Positions 46,056 through 61,100 of a stretch of 64,000 nt of DNA are shown here, one piece after another; within the stretch, counting starts at the first letter, position 1; each line of letters opens with the position of its first letter. The notes under the pieces are model-generated. The model was not told the DNA's origin. It searched no databases and saw only the letters and a program-made list of their open reading frames with translations. The DNA is taken from positions 1 to 64,000 of the forward strand of contig NZ_UTKY01000053.1 in assembly GCF_900583165.1 (NCBI RefSeq). Reading direction: 5' to 3'. The stretch comes from Pseudomonas viridiflava. Lineage in GTDB: Bacteria > Pseudomonadota > Gammaproteobacteria > Pseudomonadales > Pseudomonadaceae. The position numbers and the translations under genes were made by a program.

Positions 46056-46925
46056 TTAATTCTTCGCGACAGCGGGTTGCGCTGCCGTGGGCGCAGCCGG
46101 TTCACGCCAGCCGACGGCAAGGCCGTTGGCGTAACGCAGGTCGACGCTCGCAATGTTCGTAATCTGTTCTTTCAAGGTCTTGTCATAGATGGCAATAAAG
46201 CGGCGCATCTTTTGCACCAAGCGGTCGCGTCCAAGCAACAACTGGATGCCCGGGCCGGAACTGCCGGCCCCGGTCGTCAAAAACCAGCTACCCCGTTCAC
46301 GCAGTTCCAGGCGTGCAATGGAGAAGCCCATCGGCCGCAGCATCTGGCTCAACGCCTGATACTGCTGCATCACTTGTTGCTGCGCCCGCTGCGGCCCGAA
46401 CAACTGCGGCAAGTGCTCGTAGTTGGCCAGCTCACGCGGCGTGAACGCCTGCCCCTGGTTGTTCAACAGCGCCTCATCACCCCAACGGGCCACGGGCAGT
46501 TGCTCTTCCAGACGGATCGTCACCTGGTCCGGCCACACGCGGCGGACTTCGGCATGGGCAATCCACGGCATTTGCTCCAACTCGGCGCGCATACCGGCCA
46601 GGTCGATGGTAAAGAAGCTCGCCGCCAGGAATGGGCCGATGCGCTGCTGTACCGCTTGTTGGCTGATGTAGCTCAAGTCGCCCTGCACGCTGATCTTGGT
46701 GATCGGCCGGTCGGCATAGGGCAACAGACGCTGTGCGCCCTCATAGGTTCCGAATCCCAGCACCACCAGCAACACCGGCCAGAACAGCGCCTTGAGGAAA
46801 CCAAAATTGGCTTTGGGCATGCGCGCCGACATCGGCTCTTTAGCCACCATTCGGCTGGCACCCCGTGGCACCGGCTTGCGGCCGGGTGCTTGTGGGGGCT
46901 GATGACGAAGCGATGCGCCGTTCAT
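46056..46925 (-). CDS. ftsQ: Cell division protein FtsQ
   Basis: FtsQ is a bitopic divisome protein that binds FtsB and FtsL. The 289-residue product has a basic cytoplasmic tail, one membrane helix ([16 protein letters not shown], about residues 44-60), a POTRA domain starting [19 protein letters not shown] and a beta domain with [19 protein letters not shown]. The start MNGASLRHQ at 46925 lies 4 bases after the ddlB stop; a start 7 codons earlier would overlap ddlB and has less support. Confidence 0.95.
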   Translation of the reverse strand: MNGASLRHQPPQAPGRKPVPRGASRMVAKEPMSARMPKANFGFLKALFWPVLLVVLGFGTYEGAQRLLPYADRPITKISVQGDLSYISQQAVQQRIGPFLAASFFTIDLAGMRAELEQMPWIAHAEVRRVWPDQVTIRLEEQLPVARWGDEALLNNQGQAFTPRELANYEHLPQLFGPQRAQQQVMQQYQALSQMLRPMGFSIARLELRERGSWFLTTGAGSSGPGIQLLLGRDRLVQKMRRFIAIYDKTLKEQITNIASVDLRYANGLAVGWREPAAPTAAQPAVAKN

Positions 46926-46929
46926 GTCC

Positions 46930-49323
<2,394 letters not shown>

Positions 49324-49331
<8 letters not shown>

Positions 49332-50394
49332 GGGCCACCTCCAGGCAGATATCGACCACGGTGCGGGTTGCGTCAGGTTTGGCCAGGCGGCTTGCGGTGC
49401 TCGCCATGCTATTGAGTCGTTCCGGTTGCATCAAAACCTCGGTCAGGCGTGCGGCCAAATCGGCGGCGCCAGTCGTTCTTTGCGGCAGCAGGAAGGCAGC
49501 GCCCTCCCCGGCCAAATATTCGGCATTGCGGGTCTGGTGATCGTCGATGGCATGGGGCAAAGGCACCAGCAAGGACGGCAGACCGGCGGCAGCCAGTTCA
49601 CTGACGGTCAGCGCACCGGAGCGGCAGACCACCAGGTCGGCCCAGCCATAGGCGTGGGCCATGTCTTGGATGAAGGGCTGTACGTTCGCCTCCACACCCG
49701 CCTCGCGATAACGCGTGGCAGTGACTTCACCGTGGTGTTTGCCGGCCTGATGGAAGACTTCCGGACGCAATTCCACAGGGAGTTGCGCCAGCGCTTCAGG
49801 CAGCAATTTATTCAAGGGCTCGGAGCCCAGGCTGCCGCCCATGACCAGCAGGTGCGGCTTGCGCCCTTCCAGTGCTTCACGGGCGATGTCCATAAAAAGT
49901 TCGGTGCGCACCGGGTTGCCAGTGGTGCGCAGTTTGTCTGAGGCACCAAAGGTCTTCGGAAACGCCTCGCACACTCGTGCAGCCAACGGCACCAAGAGGC
50001 GGTTGGCCGTACCGGCGACAGCGTTCTGCTCGTGCACGATCACCGGCACGCCAGCGAGCTTGGCGGCGACGCCACCTGGGCCGGTCACATACCCACCAAA
50101 ACCGAGCACACACACCGGCTTCAGTTCACGAATCACTTTGCGTGCCTGCCATACCGCCTTGAGCAGCACGAACGGTGCCTTCAGCAGCGCCAACTTGCTC
50201 TTGCCGCGCAAGCCCGTGACGTTAATCAGGTGCAGCGGCAAACCGGCACTTGGCACCAATTCGTTTTCGATGCCACGTGGAGTACCCAGCCAATGCACGC
50301 TGTAGCCACGGCTCTGGAATTCACGCGCACAAGCCAGGGCCGGGAACACATGGCCCCCGGTGCCGCCCGCCATAATCAGCACGTTAGCGACCAT
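49324..50394 (-). CDS. murG: Lipid II synthase MurG
   Basis: Transfers GlcNAc from UDP-GlcNAc to lipid I at the inner face of the membrane. The 356-residue GT-B fold enzyme has both G-loops ([13 protein letters not shown] near residue 10, [11 protein letters not shown] near 96) and the donor-site GGSLGS and [17 protein letters not shown] motifs. It overlaps ftsW at its start by 11 bases. Confidence 0.97.
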
Positions 50395-51607
50395 GGGTCG
50401 GCTCCTCGGCGAAATCGCTTTCGCTGAATTCCATCTCTTCGCTGCCCAGGTGGGTTCGACTCTCCCACTCGATGCGCAGCAACAAGCCCAGGCAGATACA
50501 GCAAATGACCAGCGAACTGCCGCCGTAACTGAGGAACGGCAGGGTCAAGCCCTTGGTCGGCAGCCGCCCGATATTCACCCCGACATTAATCAGGAACTGG
50601 CCGATCCAAAGAAACGCCAACCCGTAAGCAACGTACGCGGCGAAGAACTGCTTGGCTTTCTCGGCCCACAGGCCTATGTACAGCGCACGCACGCAGACAA
50701 ATACAAACAGTGCGACCGTGCATAACGAACCCACTACGCCAAGCTCTTCGGCAAGTACCGAGAATACGAAGTCAGTGTGAGCTTCCGGCAGGTAAAACTG
50801 CTTCTGCACACTGTTGCCCAACCCTACCCCCAACCAACCGCCTCGACCAAAGGCGATCAGCGCCTGGGTCAATTGGTAGCCGGAGCCGAACTGGTCGGAC
50901 CAGGGGTCGGTAAAGGTAATCAGACGGGCCATCCGATAGGGTTGCGCCAGCACCAGCAGGTAAACCGCAACCACCGCCAGCACAACCATCAAGGCAAACC
51001 TCAGCAGCCCAACGCCACCGAGAAACAACATCGCCGCCGCCGCGCCCATCATTACAACCGTGGCACCGAAGTCGGGCTCCATCAGCAACAGGCCCGCCAT
51101 GGGCAGCAGCACGATGAACGGCTTGAAGAAGCCCATCCAGCTTTCGCGTACTTCTTTCTGGCGACGTACCAGGTAGCCGGCTAGGTAGATCACCACGAAC
51201 ACCTTGGCGATTTCCGACGGCTGCACGTTGAACGCGCCAAAGCCAATCCAGCGCATCGAACCGTTCACCTCACGGCCGATGCCGGGGAGGATCACCATGA
51301 TCAGCAAACCGAACGCGCCGATCAGCATCAGCCAGCCCAAGCGCTGCCAGGTGGCGATGGGGATCATCATGGTGACGACGCACGCACCAAGGCCGATTAC
51401 CAGGTACACCAGGTGACGGATCATCATGTACAGGGTGTTGCCCGACTGCACGGCGGCTACTTCGGACGATGCCGAGGTGATCATCACCAGGCCCAGGCCC
51501 AGCAGCGCGAGGCAGCCGGCGAGCATCGGGAAATCCAGGTCGATACCGCGCCCGGTAATGATTGGCGACGGGTACGGCTTGATGATGTTTCTCAGACCAA
51601 GGCTCAT
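50384..51607 (-). CDS. ftsW: Septal peptidoglycan polymerase FtsW (SEDS family)
   Basis: FtsW polymerises septal glycan with FtsI. The 407-residue SEDS protein has about ten membrane helices and the family motif set, including GWGxxGNSxxK-like GVGLGNSVQKQFYLPEAHTDF and the terminal YGGSSL. The start at 51607 gives an ATGA overlap with murD; the open frame 25 codons further upstream is only a murD shadow. Confidence 0.96.
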   Translation of the reverse strand: MSLGLRNIIKPYPSPIITGRGIDLDFPMLAGCLALLGLGLVMITSASSEVAAVQSGNTLYMMIRHLVYLVIGLGACVVTMMIPIATWQRLGWLMLIGAFGLLIMVILPGIGREVNGSMRWIGFGAFNVQPSEIAKVFVVIYLAGYLVRRQKEVRESWMGFFKPFIVLLPMAGLLLMEPDFGATVVMMGAAAAMLFLGGVGLLRFALMVVLAVVAVYLLVLAQPYRMARLITFTDPWSDQFGSGYQLTQALIAFGRGGWLGVGLGNSVQKQFYLPEAHTDFVFSVLAEELGVVGSLCTVALFVFVCVRALYIGLWAEKAKQFFAAYVAYGLAFLWIGQFLINVGVNIGRLPTKGLTLPFLSYGGSSLVICCICLGLLLRIEWESRTHLGSEEMEFSESDFAEEPTHGR

Positions 51608-52950
51608 ACCAACGCCTCCACGGCACGGGCGAACAACTGGCCGCGCTCTTCGTAGTTTTTGAACATGTCGAAACTGGCGCACGCCGGCGACAGCAGCACC
51701 GCATCGCCCGGCTGGGCCAGGGCTTTGCTTTGGGCGATGGCGTCGTCCAGGGACGTTGCGCGCACTTGCGGCACACCGTCACCCAGGGCGGCGGCGATCA
51801 AATTGGAGTCGCGGCCCATCAGCACCACGGCGCGGCAATGCGCGGCCGCCGGGCCTTTAAGGTCCTTGAAGTCAGCGCCCTTGCCATCGCCACCGGCGAT
51901 CAGCACCAGCTTGCCGTCGATATCGGCACCCAGGCCTTCGATGGCCGCCAGGGCCGCACCGACGTTGGTGGCTTTGGAGTCGTTGTAGTAGCTCACGCCG
52001 TCAAGGTCGCGTACCCACTGGCAGCGATGCTCAAGGCCACCGAAGGTGCGCAGGGCCGACAGCATGGCATCGAATGGCAGGCCAACCGCATGCCCCAGTG
52101 CCAGCGCCGCCAGGGCGTTGGACTGGTTATGGGCGCCACGGATTTTCAACTCACGCACCGGCATCAGGTTCTGGAATTCGAAGGCCAGGTATTTCTCGCC
52201 GTTCTCTTCACGGATACCGAAGGCTTTAAAGTCGGGTTTGCCAAGGCCAAAGGTCCAGCAGGGCATGCCCTCGCCCATCAGCGGACGGCTCAGGGCATCC
52301 TGGCGGTTGACCACAAATTGCTTGGCGCCGCGGAAGATCCGGTGCTTGGCGAGGTGATAAGCCGGCAGGCCGCTGTAGCGGTCCATGTGGTCTTCACTCA
52401 CGTTCAACACGGTGGCCACTTCGGCCCCCAAATCGTGGGTGGTTTCCAGTTGGAAGCTCGACAGTTCCATCACGTACAGCTCGACGTCATCGCTGAGCAG
52501 ATCCAATGCAGGCACACCGAGATTGCCGCCCACGGCGACACGTTTGCCGGCCGCAGCCGCCATCTCGCCGACCAGGGTGGTGACGGTGCTCTTCGCATTG
52601 GAACCGCTGATCGCAACGATCGGTGCTTTCGCATTGCGCGCAAACAGGTCGATATCGCCTGACAGCTTAACGCCACGGGCTGCAGCGGCTTGCAGGGCCG
52701 GTGTCGCCAGGGCCAGGCCGGGGCTCACGTAGAGCTCATCGGCGCGGCACAGAAACTCGACATCCAGCTCGCCACAACGCACTTCCACGTGCGGGTAGTC
52801 ACGGCGCAGCGTGACCAGCTCCGGTGGATTTTCCCGCGTATCGGCCACGGCAAACGGCTTGCCCCGGTTCGCCAGGAAGCGAACCAGGGACATGCCGCTC
52901 TTGCCGAGGCCGACAACGATGCGGAAGTGGTCTGAAGCGATCAGGGACAC
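51604..52950 (-). CDS. murD: UDP-N-acetylmuramoylalanine-D-glutamate ligase
   Basis: Adds D-Glu to UDP-MurNAc-L-Ala. The 448-residue protein has the N-terminal RIVVGLGKSGMSLVRFLA motif and the ATP loop SGSNAKSTVTTL. The central NASEDH-type signature appears as VSEDHMDRY, and SYYNDSKATNVGA lies in the C-terminal domain. The loop has Ala where other Mur ligases have Gly, as is usual in pseudomonad MurD. Confidence 0.96.
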   Translation of the reverse strand: MSLIASDHFRIVVGLGKSGMSLVRFLANRGKPFAVADTRENPPELVTLRRDYPHVEVRCGELDVEFLCRADELYVSPGLALATPALQAAAARGVKLSGDIDLFARNAKAPIVAISGSNAKSTVTTLVGEMAAAAGKRVAVGGNLGVPALDLLSDDVELYVMELSSFQLETTHDLGAEVATVLNVSEDHMDRYSGLPAYHLAKHRIFRGAKQFVVNRQDALSRPLMGEGMPCWTFGLGKPDFKAFGIREENGEKYLAFEFQNLMPVRELKIRGAHNQSNALAALALGHAVGLPFDAMLSALRTFGGLEHRCQWVRDLDGVSYYNDSKATNVGAALAAIEGLGADIDGKLVLIAGGDGKGADFKDLKGPAAAHCRAVVLMGRDSNLIAAALGDGVPQVRATSLDDAIAQSKALAQPGDAVLLSPACASFDMFKNYEERGQLFARAVEALV

Positions 52951-52956
52951 TCGTTT

Positions 52957-54039
52957 CTACCTCAGTTTCAGGGTGGCAAGGCCGAACAGCACCAGAATCA
53001 CGGTGATGATCCAGAAACGGACGATCACACGCGGCTCGGGCCAGCCCTTGAGTTCAAAGTGGTGGTGAATCGGCGCCATGCGGAACACGCGGCGCCCGGT
53101 CAATTTGAAGGAGGCCACCTGGATGACCACCGACAGGGTTTCCATCACGAACACACCGCCCATGATGAACAGCACGATTTCCTGGCGCACGATCACCGCG
53201 ATGGTGCCCAGGGCAGCGCCCAGCGCCAAGGCGCCGACGTCGCCCATAAAGACTTGTGCCGGGTAGGTGTTGAACCACAGGAACCCAAGGCCAGCACCGA
53301 TCAGGGCGCCGCAGAACACGATCAGCTCGCCTGCGCCGGGTACGTAAGGGATCAGCAGGTATTCAGCAAATTTCACGTTGCCCGACAGGTAGCAGAAGAT
53401 GCCGAGCGCGCCGCCCACCATCACCGTCGGCATGATCGCCAGGCCGTCGAGGCCGTCGGTGAGGTTCACTGCATTGCTGGAGCCGACGATCACGAAATAG
53501 GTCAACACCACGAAGCCCACACCCAGTGGAATGCTGGCGTCCTTGAGCATCGGGATGATCAGTGTGGTTTCGACCGCGCTTGGCGCGGTCATGAACAGGA
53601 ACACCGCAGCGCCCAGGCCGAACACCGACTGCCAAAAATATTTCCAGCGGCTCGGCAGACCTTTCGAATTCTTTTCGATCACCTTGCGGTAGTCATCGAC
53701 CCAGCCGATGGCGCCAAACAACAAGGTCACCAGCAGCACCACCCAAACGTAACGGTTAGCCAGATCGGCCCAGAGCAAGGTGCTGATGCCGATGGACGAC
53801 AGGATCAGCGCGCCACCCATGGTCGGGGTGCCGGACTTGGACAGGTGCGACTGCGGGCCGTCATTACGAACCGATTGACCAATTTGCAGGTTCTGCAGGG
53901 TGCGGATCATCCACGGCCCTAAAAACAGCGACAGAGACAGCGCGGTCAGCACACCCAGAATCCCGCGCAGGGTCAGGTACTGAAAGACCGCGAAGCCCTT
54001 GTGGAACTGTTGCAGATACTCAGCCAGCAGCAGCAGCAT
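52957..54039 (-). CDS. mraY: Phospho-MurNAc-pentapeptide translocase
   Basis: Makes lipid I by transferring phospho-MurNAc-pentapeptide to undecaprenyl phosphate. The 360-residue membrane protein has about ten helices and the catalytic motifs [22 protein letters not shown] and [12 protein letters not shown]. The start [12 protein letters not shown] shares one base with the murF stop and gives the standard family length; nine extra upstream codons are a murF shadow. Confidence 0.97.
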   Translation of the reverse strand: MLLLLAEYLQQFHKGFAVFQYLTLRGILGVLTALSLSLFLGPWMIRTLQNLQIGQSVRNDGPQSHLSKSGTPTMGGALILSSIGISTLLWADLANRYVWVVLLVTLLFGAIGWVDDYRKVIEKNSKGLPSRWKYFWQSVFGLGAAVFLFMTAPSAVETTLIIPMLKDASIPLGVGFVVLTYFVIVGSSNAVNLTDGLDGLAIMPTVMVGGALGIFCYLSGNVKFAEYLLIPYVPGAGELIVFCGALIGAGLGFLWFNTYPAQVFMGDVGALALGAALGTIAVIVRQEIVLFIMGGVFVMETLSVVIQVASFKLTGRRVFRMAPIHHHFELKGWPEPRVIVRFWIITVILVLFGLATLKLR

Positions 54040-55409
54040 TAATGTTTCTCCGTACTGGAAGCGCACAAGGCCGCGACGACGTTTTCCATCACCGCGCTGC
54101 GCGATCCCTTGATCAAAATGGTTGTGTGTTTGTCGTGTTCGGCCGCTGTCAGCGCCTGGATCAGCTCGGCCTGGGTCGCGAAATGCCGCGCACCGGGGCC
54201 GAAGGCGTCGACGGCATGAGCCATGTTTGTGCCGACGGCGTACAGCGCGTCGACTTTGCCGGCCGCATAAGCGCCGACCTCGCGGTGGCCCTGTTCAGCC
54301 CACTCACCCAACTCGCCGATTTCGCCCAGCACCAGCACCTTGCGCCCGGCAAAGCCTTTGAGCAGGTCGACAGCAGCGTTAATGGAGGAAGGGTTGGCGT
54401 TGTACGTGTCATCGATCACACGCATGCCGTTGGTCGCCAACTGCGCCACGGTACGGCCTTTAACCGGCTGAACGGCGCCCAGGCCGGTGGCGATACCGAA
54501 CAGCGAAACGCCCAGGGCGTAGGCCGCAGCCGCAGCCGCCAAGGCATTGGCAACGTTATGGTTGCCGAGCAGGTTCAACTGCACGTGCTCACTGCCTTGC
54601 GGGGTATGCAAAGTAAAGGATGGGCAGCCACGGGCATCGACGGTGATGTTGGACGCATGGAAATCTGCCGCCGCGTTCAGCACAGCAAACGTCAGCACCT
54701 TGCGACCGGCAGCGCGTACACGCCAGGTCTCGAAGGCCTTGTCGTCAAGATTCAATACAGCAGTGCCCGAGGCGTCGAGGCCTTCAAGGATTTCACCCTT
54801 GGCTTCGACGATTTTTTCCGGGCCGCCGAACTCGCCGACATGGGCGGTACCGGCGTTATTGATGATCGCTACGTGGGGTTTGGTCAGCGCCACGGTGTAG
54901 GCGATTTCGCCGATGCGCGAAGCACCGAGTTCGATCACGGCCGCCGTGTGTTCCGGGGCCAGTTCGAGCAGGGTCAGCGGTGCGCCGAAATCATTGTTCA
55001 GGTTGCCACGGGTGGCGAGCACCGGCCCACGCGTGCGCAATACGCCGGCGAGCAGCTCCTTGACCGTGGTCTTGCCGCTGGAGCCGGTAATGGCTGCCAC
55101 GGGTTTGTCGAAAACGGCGCGGTTCAACGCACCCAACTGGCCCAGGGCCAAACGAGTATCAGCCACCAGCAATTGCGGCAAGGTGGAGTCCGGCACTTCA
55201 CGTTGCACCAAGGCACCGACAGCACCTTTGGCGGCGACTTCATTCAGGTAGTCATGACCATCGAAACGCGGGCCCGCCAAGGCGACAAACAACTGCCCTG
55301 GCTCAATGTTGCGGCTGTCGATGCTGACGCCATCGAAACTGCAATCGCTCGACAGCACACGGGCCGCCAAGGCCTGGGTCAGCTCGCTGAATGTCATCGT
55401 TTTAAGCAT
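54039..55409 (-). CDS. murF: UDP-MurNAc-tripeptide-D-Ala-D-Ala ligase
   Basis: Adds D-Ala-D-Ala to complete the pentapeptide precursor. The 456-residue ligase starts [17 protein letters not shown], has the ATP loop [11 protein letters not shown] at about residue 112, [13 protein letters not shown] and the YNANPSS motif in the C-terminal domain. The ATG at 55409 follows GGGAGG by 6 bases and overlaps the murE end by 8 bases; a TTG two codons upstream is less likely. Confidence 0.96.
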   Translation of the reverse strand: MLKTMTFSELTQALAARVLSSDCSFDGVSIDSRNIEPGQLFVALAGPRFDGHDYLNEVAAKGAVGALVQREVPDSTLPQLLVADTRLALGQLGALNRAVFDKPVAAITGSSGKTTVKELLAGVLRTRGPVLATRGNLNNDFGAPLTLLELAPEHTAAVIELGASRIGEIAYTVALTKPHVAIINNAGTAHVGEFGGPEKIVEAKGEILEGLDASGTAVLNLDDKAFETWRVRAAGRKVLTFAVLNAAADFHASNITVDARGCPSFTLHTPQGSEHVQLNLLGNHNVANALAAAAAAYALGVSLFGIATGLGAVQPVKGRTVAQLATNGMRVIDDTYNANPSSINAAVDLLKGFAGRKVLVLGEIGELGEWAEQGHREVGAYAAGKVDALYAVGTNMAHAVDAFGPGARHFATQAELIQALTAAEHDKHTTILIKGSRSAVMENVVAALCASSTEKH

Positions 55410-56864
55410 GGGCAACCTCCCAAGCGGTCAAGGCGTGATCGGCCTCGACCAGATCGGAGAAGGCATGCCGCTCGCCGTTGATTTCCTGGTAGTCCTCGTG
55501 GCCTTTGCCGGCCAGCACCACCACGTCGTCAGCACTGGCGCTGGCGATCAATTGGGCGATGGCTGCGCCGCGACCGGCAACAAATGTAGCCTTGGACGCG
55601 TCTTTAAAACCTGCACGAATATCATCGAAAATCTGGCTCGGGTCTTCGCTGCGCGGGTTGTCGTCAGTGACGAGCACACCATCGGCCAGACGCTCGACGA
55701 TCTCGGCCATCAATGGGCGCTTGCCGCGATCACGATCACCGCCGCAGCCGAACAGGCAGAGCAACTTGCCCTTGGCGTGAGGGCGCAAAGCTTCTAGGAC
55801 TTTTTCCAGCGCGTCCGGCGTATGGGCGTAATCAACCACGACCAACGGCTGAGTTCCGCCACCCAGGCGCTGCATGCGTCCGGCGGGGCCTTCAAGTTTT
55901 GGCAACACGCGCAGGATTTCATCCAGGGCGTAATCAAGACCAAGCAATGCGCCGACAGCGGCAAGCACGTTGCTCAAATTGAAGCGGCCGAGCAGCGTGC
56001 TGCGCAAATGGTGCTCGCCTTGCGGCGTGACCAGCGTGGCGCGCACGCCCTCGTCATTGAATTGGGCTTCGCGGCAGTACAGGTACGCGCTGGAGTCCTT
56101 CAGGCTGTAGCTGATCAAGCGCGACTCGCCGTCTTCGGCAGCCAATTGACGGCCGAATTCGTCGTCCAGGTTCACTACCCGGCACTTCAGGTCATTCCAG
56201 GCAAACAGCTTGGCCTTGGCGGCAGCGTAAGCCTCCATGGTGCCGTGGTAGTCCAGGTGATCGCGGGACAGGTTGGTCATCACCGCCACATCAAAGGCCA
56301 GGGCAGTGACACGCCCTTGGTCCAGGCCGTGGGACGACACTTCCATGGCAACCGCCTTGGCACCGGCCTTTTTCAGGTCGGCCAGGGTCGCTTGCACGGC
56401 AATCGGGTTGGGCGTGGTGTGCAGGCCGCTTTGCAGCGCGCCATAAAAGCCCGTGCCGAGGGTGCCGACAATGCCGCAGTGCTGACCCAGCAGGTCAAGC
56501 GCCTGGGCGACCAATTGGGTCACGCTGGTCTTACCGTTAGTACCGGTGACGCCCACCAAGTTGAGATGACGGCTCGGGTCGCCATAGAAGCGCCCGGCGA
56601 TATCCGACAACTGCTTGGCCAAGCCCTTGACCGGGATCAGCGGCACGTCAGTGATCGGCAGCACGGTGGCGCCTTCCACTTCATACGCCACCGCCGCAGC
56701 GCCGCGCTGCAAGGCGTCGGCGATATGTTCACGGCCATCGTACTTGCCGCCCGGCACGGCCAGGAACAGGTCACCGGCGCGTACATTACGGCTGTCCAGG
56801 CTCAATTCGCGAATCAGCAGATCGCGGCCGGCGTGGGCAAAAATCTTGTTCAGGCTCAGAGACA

Positions 56865-56865
<1 letters not shown>
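55402..56865 (-). CDS. murE: UDP-MurNAc-tripeptide synthetase (meso-diaminopimelate adding)
   Basis: Adds meso-diaminopimelate to UDP-MurNAc-L-Ala-D-Glu. The 487-residue enzyme has the ATP loop GVTGTNGKTSVTQ and the DNPRSEDP motif that selects meso-DAP over lysine, which fits a Gram-negative wall. It shares a base with the ftsI stop and overlaps murF by 8 bases. Confidence 0.97.
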
Positions 56866-58896
<2,031 letters not shown>

Positions 58897-58900
<4 letters not shown>

Positions 58901-59844
58901 CGCAACTTCTCCGCGACACGCATGACAGCGCTACGGGAACGTGGGTTGGCCTTGAGTTCAGCTTCAGAAGCGAACTGCGCTTTGCCATGGATTTTGATTT
59001 TCGGCACAAAGGCTTCGAAACGTACCGGCAGGTTGCGCGGCAGGTTATCGGACTCGCCCTTGACCAGGCGACGCATGAACAATTTGACGATGCGGTCTTC
59101 CAGGGAGTGGAAGCTGATCACCACCAGGCGACCGCCCACTTCCAGTGCCTCGAGAGCAGCCTCAAGGCCAGCTTCCAGGTCGCCCAATTCGTTGTTGACG
59201 TGAATACGCAGGCCCTGGAACGCACGGGTTGCCGGGTTCTTACCCTTTTCCCATGCAGGGTTGGCGACTTTCAGCACTTCGGCCAGGTCGGCGGTGCGCT
59301 CGAACGGCTGAATTTCACGGCGCTCGACCACGGCGCGAGCCATGCGGCCGGCGAAGCGCTCTTCACCGTATTCCTTGAATACACGGGTGATTTCTTCGTG
59401 GGGAGCGGTGGCGATGAATTCGGCCGCGCTGATGCCACGAGTGGGGTCCATGCGCATGTCGAGCGGGCCGTCGTTCATGAAACTGAAACCGCGCTCCGGG
59501 TCATCGAGCTGGGGCGAAGACACGCCCAGGTCGAGCAAAACCCCGGCCACCTTGCCTGCCATGCCACGTTCGGCAACTTCGGCGCCCAGCTCGGCAAAGC
59601 TGCGCTGCACAACGACAAAGCGGCCGTCTTCGGCCGCTAGCGCTTGCCCGGTGGCAATCGCTTGGGGGTCTTTATCGAACCCGAGCAATTTACCGTCGGA
59701 CCCGAGCTGGCTGAGTATCAACCGGCTGTGCCCGCCCCTGCCGAAGGTGCCATCCAAATAGCAGCCATCCGCGCGTACGGCGAGAGCCTCAACGGCTTCG
59801 TCAAGCAGTACGGTGATGTGGTTAAAGCCGCTATCAATAGTCAC
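58897..59844 (-). CDS. rsmH: 16S rRNA m4C1402 methyltransferase
   Basis: N4-methylates C1402 of 16S rRNA using SAM. The 315-residue protein has [13 protein letters not shown], the SAM motif [10 protein letters not shown] at about residues 31-40, [20 protein letters not shown] and the C-terminal [11 protein letters not shown]. It starts at a GTG in a GTGA overlap with mraZ. The partner methyltransferase for the same base, RsmI, is encoded about 1.3 kb away on the other side of rnpB. Confidence 0.97.
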
Positions 59845-60296
59845 AGGATCAAATCACGCAGTTCGTCAGGCATAGCGCCCGGTTGTTGAATAGCAGCCAG
59901 GTCAGCTGCAGAAACAGCATCCCAGGCATCTTCGTCCCACAATTGGAACTTGTTCAGTTGGCCCACCAGCATTGCGCGCTTATCCAGCTTGGCGTACTCA
60001 CGCAAACGCGGCGGCACCAGGAAACGACCACTGCCATCGAGCTCGAGGTCGACGGCATTACCGATCAGCAAACGCTGCAGCCGGCGGTTTTCTTCACGCA
60101 ATGAAGGCAGAGCGCGCAATTTGGTTTCAATCAACTCCCACTCATCGAGGGGGTAAACACACAAACAAGGGTCAACGGCATCAATAGTGATGATCAGTTG
60201 CCCGGAACTTCGCGAAATCAGCTCGTCACGATACCGGCTCGGCATAGCGAGACGGCCTTTTGCATCGAGACTGATAGCGTTAGCTCCGCGAAACAC
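59841..60296 (-). CDS. mraZ: Transcriptional regulator MraZ
   Basis: MraZ is a ring-forming DNA-binding protein with two AbrB-like SpoVT folds that represses its own operon in E. coli. The 151-residue product starts [25 protein letters not shown] and has the second repeat [14 protein letters not shown]. It begins at GTG 60296 and overlaps rsmH by 4 bases. Its predicted binding repeats lie 42-68 bases upstream. Confidence 0.96.
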   Translation of the reverse strand: MFRGANAISLDAKGRLAMPSRYRDELISRSSGQLIITIDAVDPCLCVYPLDEWELIETKLRALPSLREENRRLQRLLIGNAVDLELDGSGRFLVPPRLREYAKLDKRAMLVGQLNKFQLWDEDAWDAVSAADLAAIQQPGAMPDELRDLIL

Positions 60297-60338
60297 AGAT
60301 GCGTTTCTCCAAATTTTAGCGTTTTACGTTCAAAAAAC

Positions 60339-60364
60339 CCACTTTGTGCCACTTTCCGCCACTT
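60339..60364 (-). promoter_or_regulatory. MraZ boxes (three 10-bp-spaced AAGTGG repeats)
   Basis: On the minus strand AAGTGG occurs three times at an exact 10-base step (plus-strand CCACTT at 60339, 60349, 60359). They lie between the predicted -10 box and the mraZ start. E. coli MraZ binds three TGGGA repeats 10 bases apart in the same place, so this is very likely the autoregulatory operator. Confidence 0.8.
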
Positions 60365-60370
60365 GCGCAC

Positions 60371-60400
60371 ACTATAGGAATGCGCCCACCACACCGTCAA
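60371..60400 (-). promoter_or_regulatory. Sigma-70 promoter of the dcw cluster
   Basis: Minus-strand TTGACG (60395-60400) and TATAGT (60371-60376) with an 18-base spacer. The predicted start, near 60364, falls on the first MraZ box, so MraZ bound there should block initiation. Confidence 0.8.
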
Positions 60401-60650
60401 GGCGCGGATTCAAGGAAAAGCCTTACAGAACGGAGATTTAGGAGCGTAAACGGAGGAGAAACCAGAGTTCGGCGATGTTCTGAACCCGACAAGCACAGAT
60501 AGCTCAAAGAGCTATGAGCGAAAGTTAAAGTGATTTATTAAGAGTAAGATTTTTTTGGTATTACGAAGATGCATCTGCCAATGATTCGGCAGGGAGGGAT
60601 TCTTGCGTTACTACCGGTTTTCTGTTCGAGATTCGAACAGAAGGAAAAAG
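60401..60650. other. Non-coding gap between the dcw promoter and rnpB
   Basis: No gene is seen. There are small inverted repeats only: agctcaaagagct near 60500, ctgcc...ggcag near 60575-60590, and ttctgttcga/tcgaacagaa at about 60619-60642. The last hairpin lies just past the 3' end of rnpB. Confidence 0.5.
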
Positions 60651-61004
60651 GTGGAGAGTCGATCTGTAAGCCGGGTTCTGTCTTGAACAGTCATTCGTCT
60701 ACGATGGCCATCACTGGACACCTTTAGCAACCTACCCGGTCCCAGCGCGGGCCACGCCTTGGGACCCTATTTGGTCTTGCTCCAAGTGGGGTTTACCTAG
60801 CCACGAACTGTTGCCAGTCGTGCGGTGCGCTCTTACCGCACCTTTTCACCCTTACCGGCACCGAAGTGCTTAGGCGGTTATTTTCTGTGGCACTTTCCGT
60901 AGGCTCACGCCTCCCAGGCATTACCTGGCACTTCGCCCTATGGAGCCCGGACTTTCCTCCCCCCCCTAATTTTCATAGAGGGCAGCGACTGTCCAATCGA
61001 CTCT
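60651..61004 (-). ncRNA. rnpB: RNase P RNA (class A)
   Basis: Read on the minus strand, the RNA begins AGAGUCGAUUGGACAGUCGC and ends ...GAUCGACUCUCCACC, so its ends pair to form helix P1. It contains the universal GAGGAAAGUCCGGGCUCC segment near the 5' end, UGCCUGGGAGGCGUGAGCCU-like P-loop sequence, and the ACAGAACCCGGCUUACAGAU 3' core. A T5 run follows the 3' end. It is the catalytic RNA that matures tRNA 5' ends. Ends are estimated to within a few bases. Confidence 0.96.
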
Positions 61005-61100
61005 CCGCCGCGCAGGTTAACGGCACGGCGGGCTTAGGACAAGTATTAAAAGTGCGGCATTGCCATCACGCTCAGACGAAATACAGCTTCAACCCCTGAA

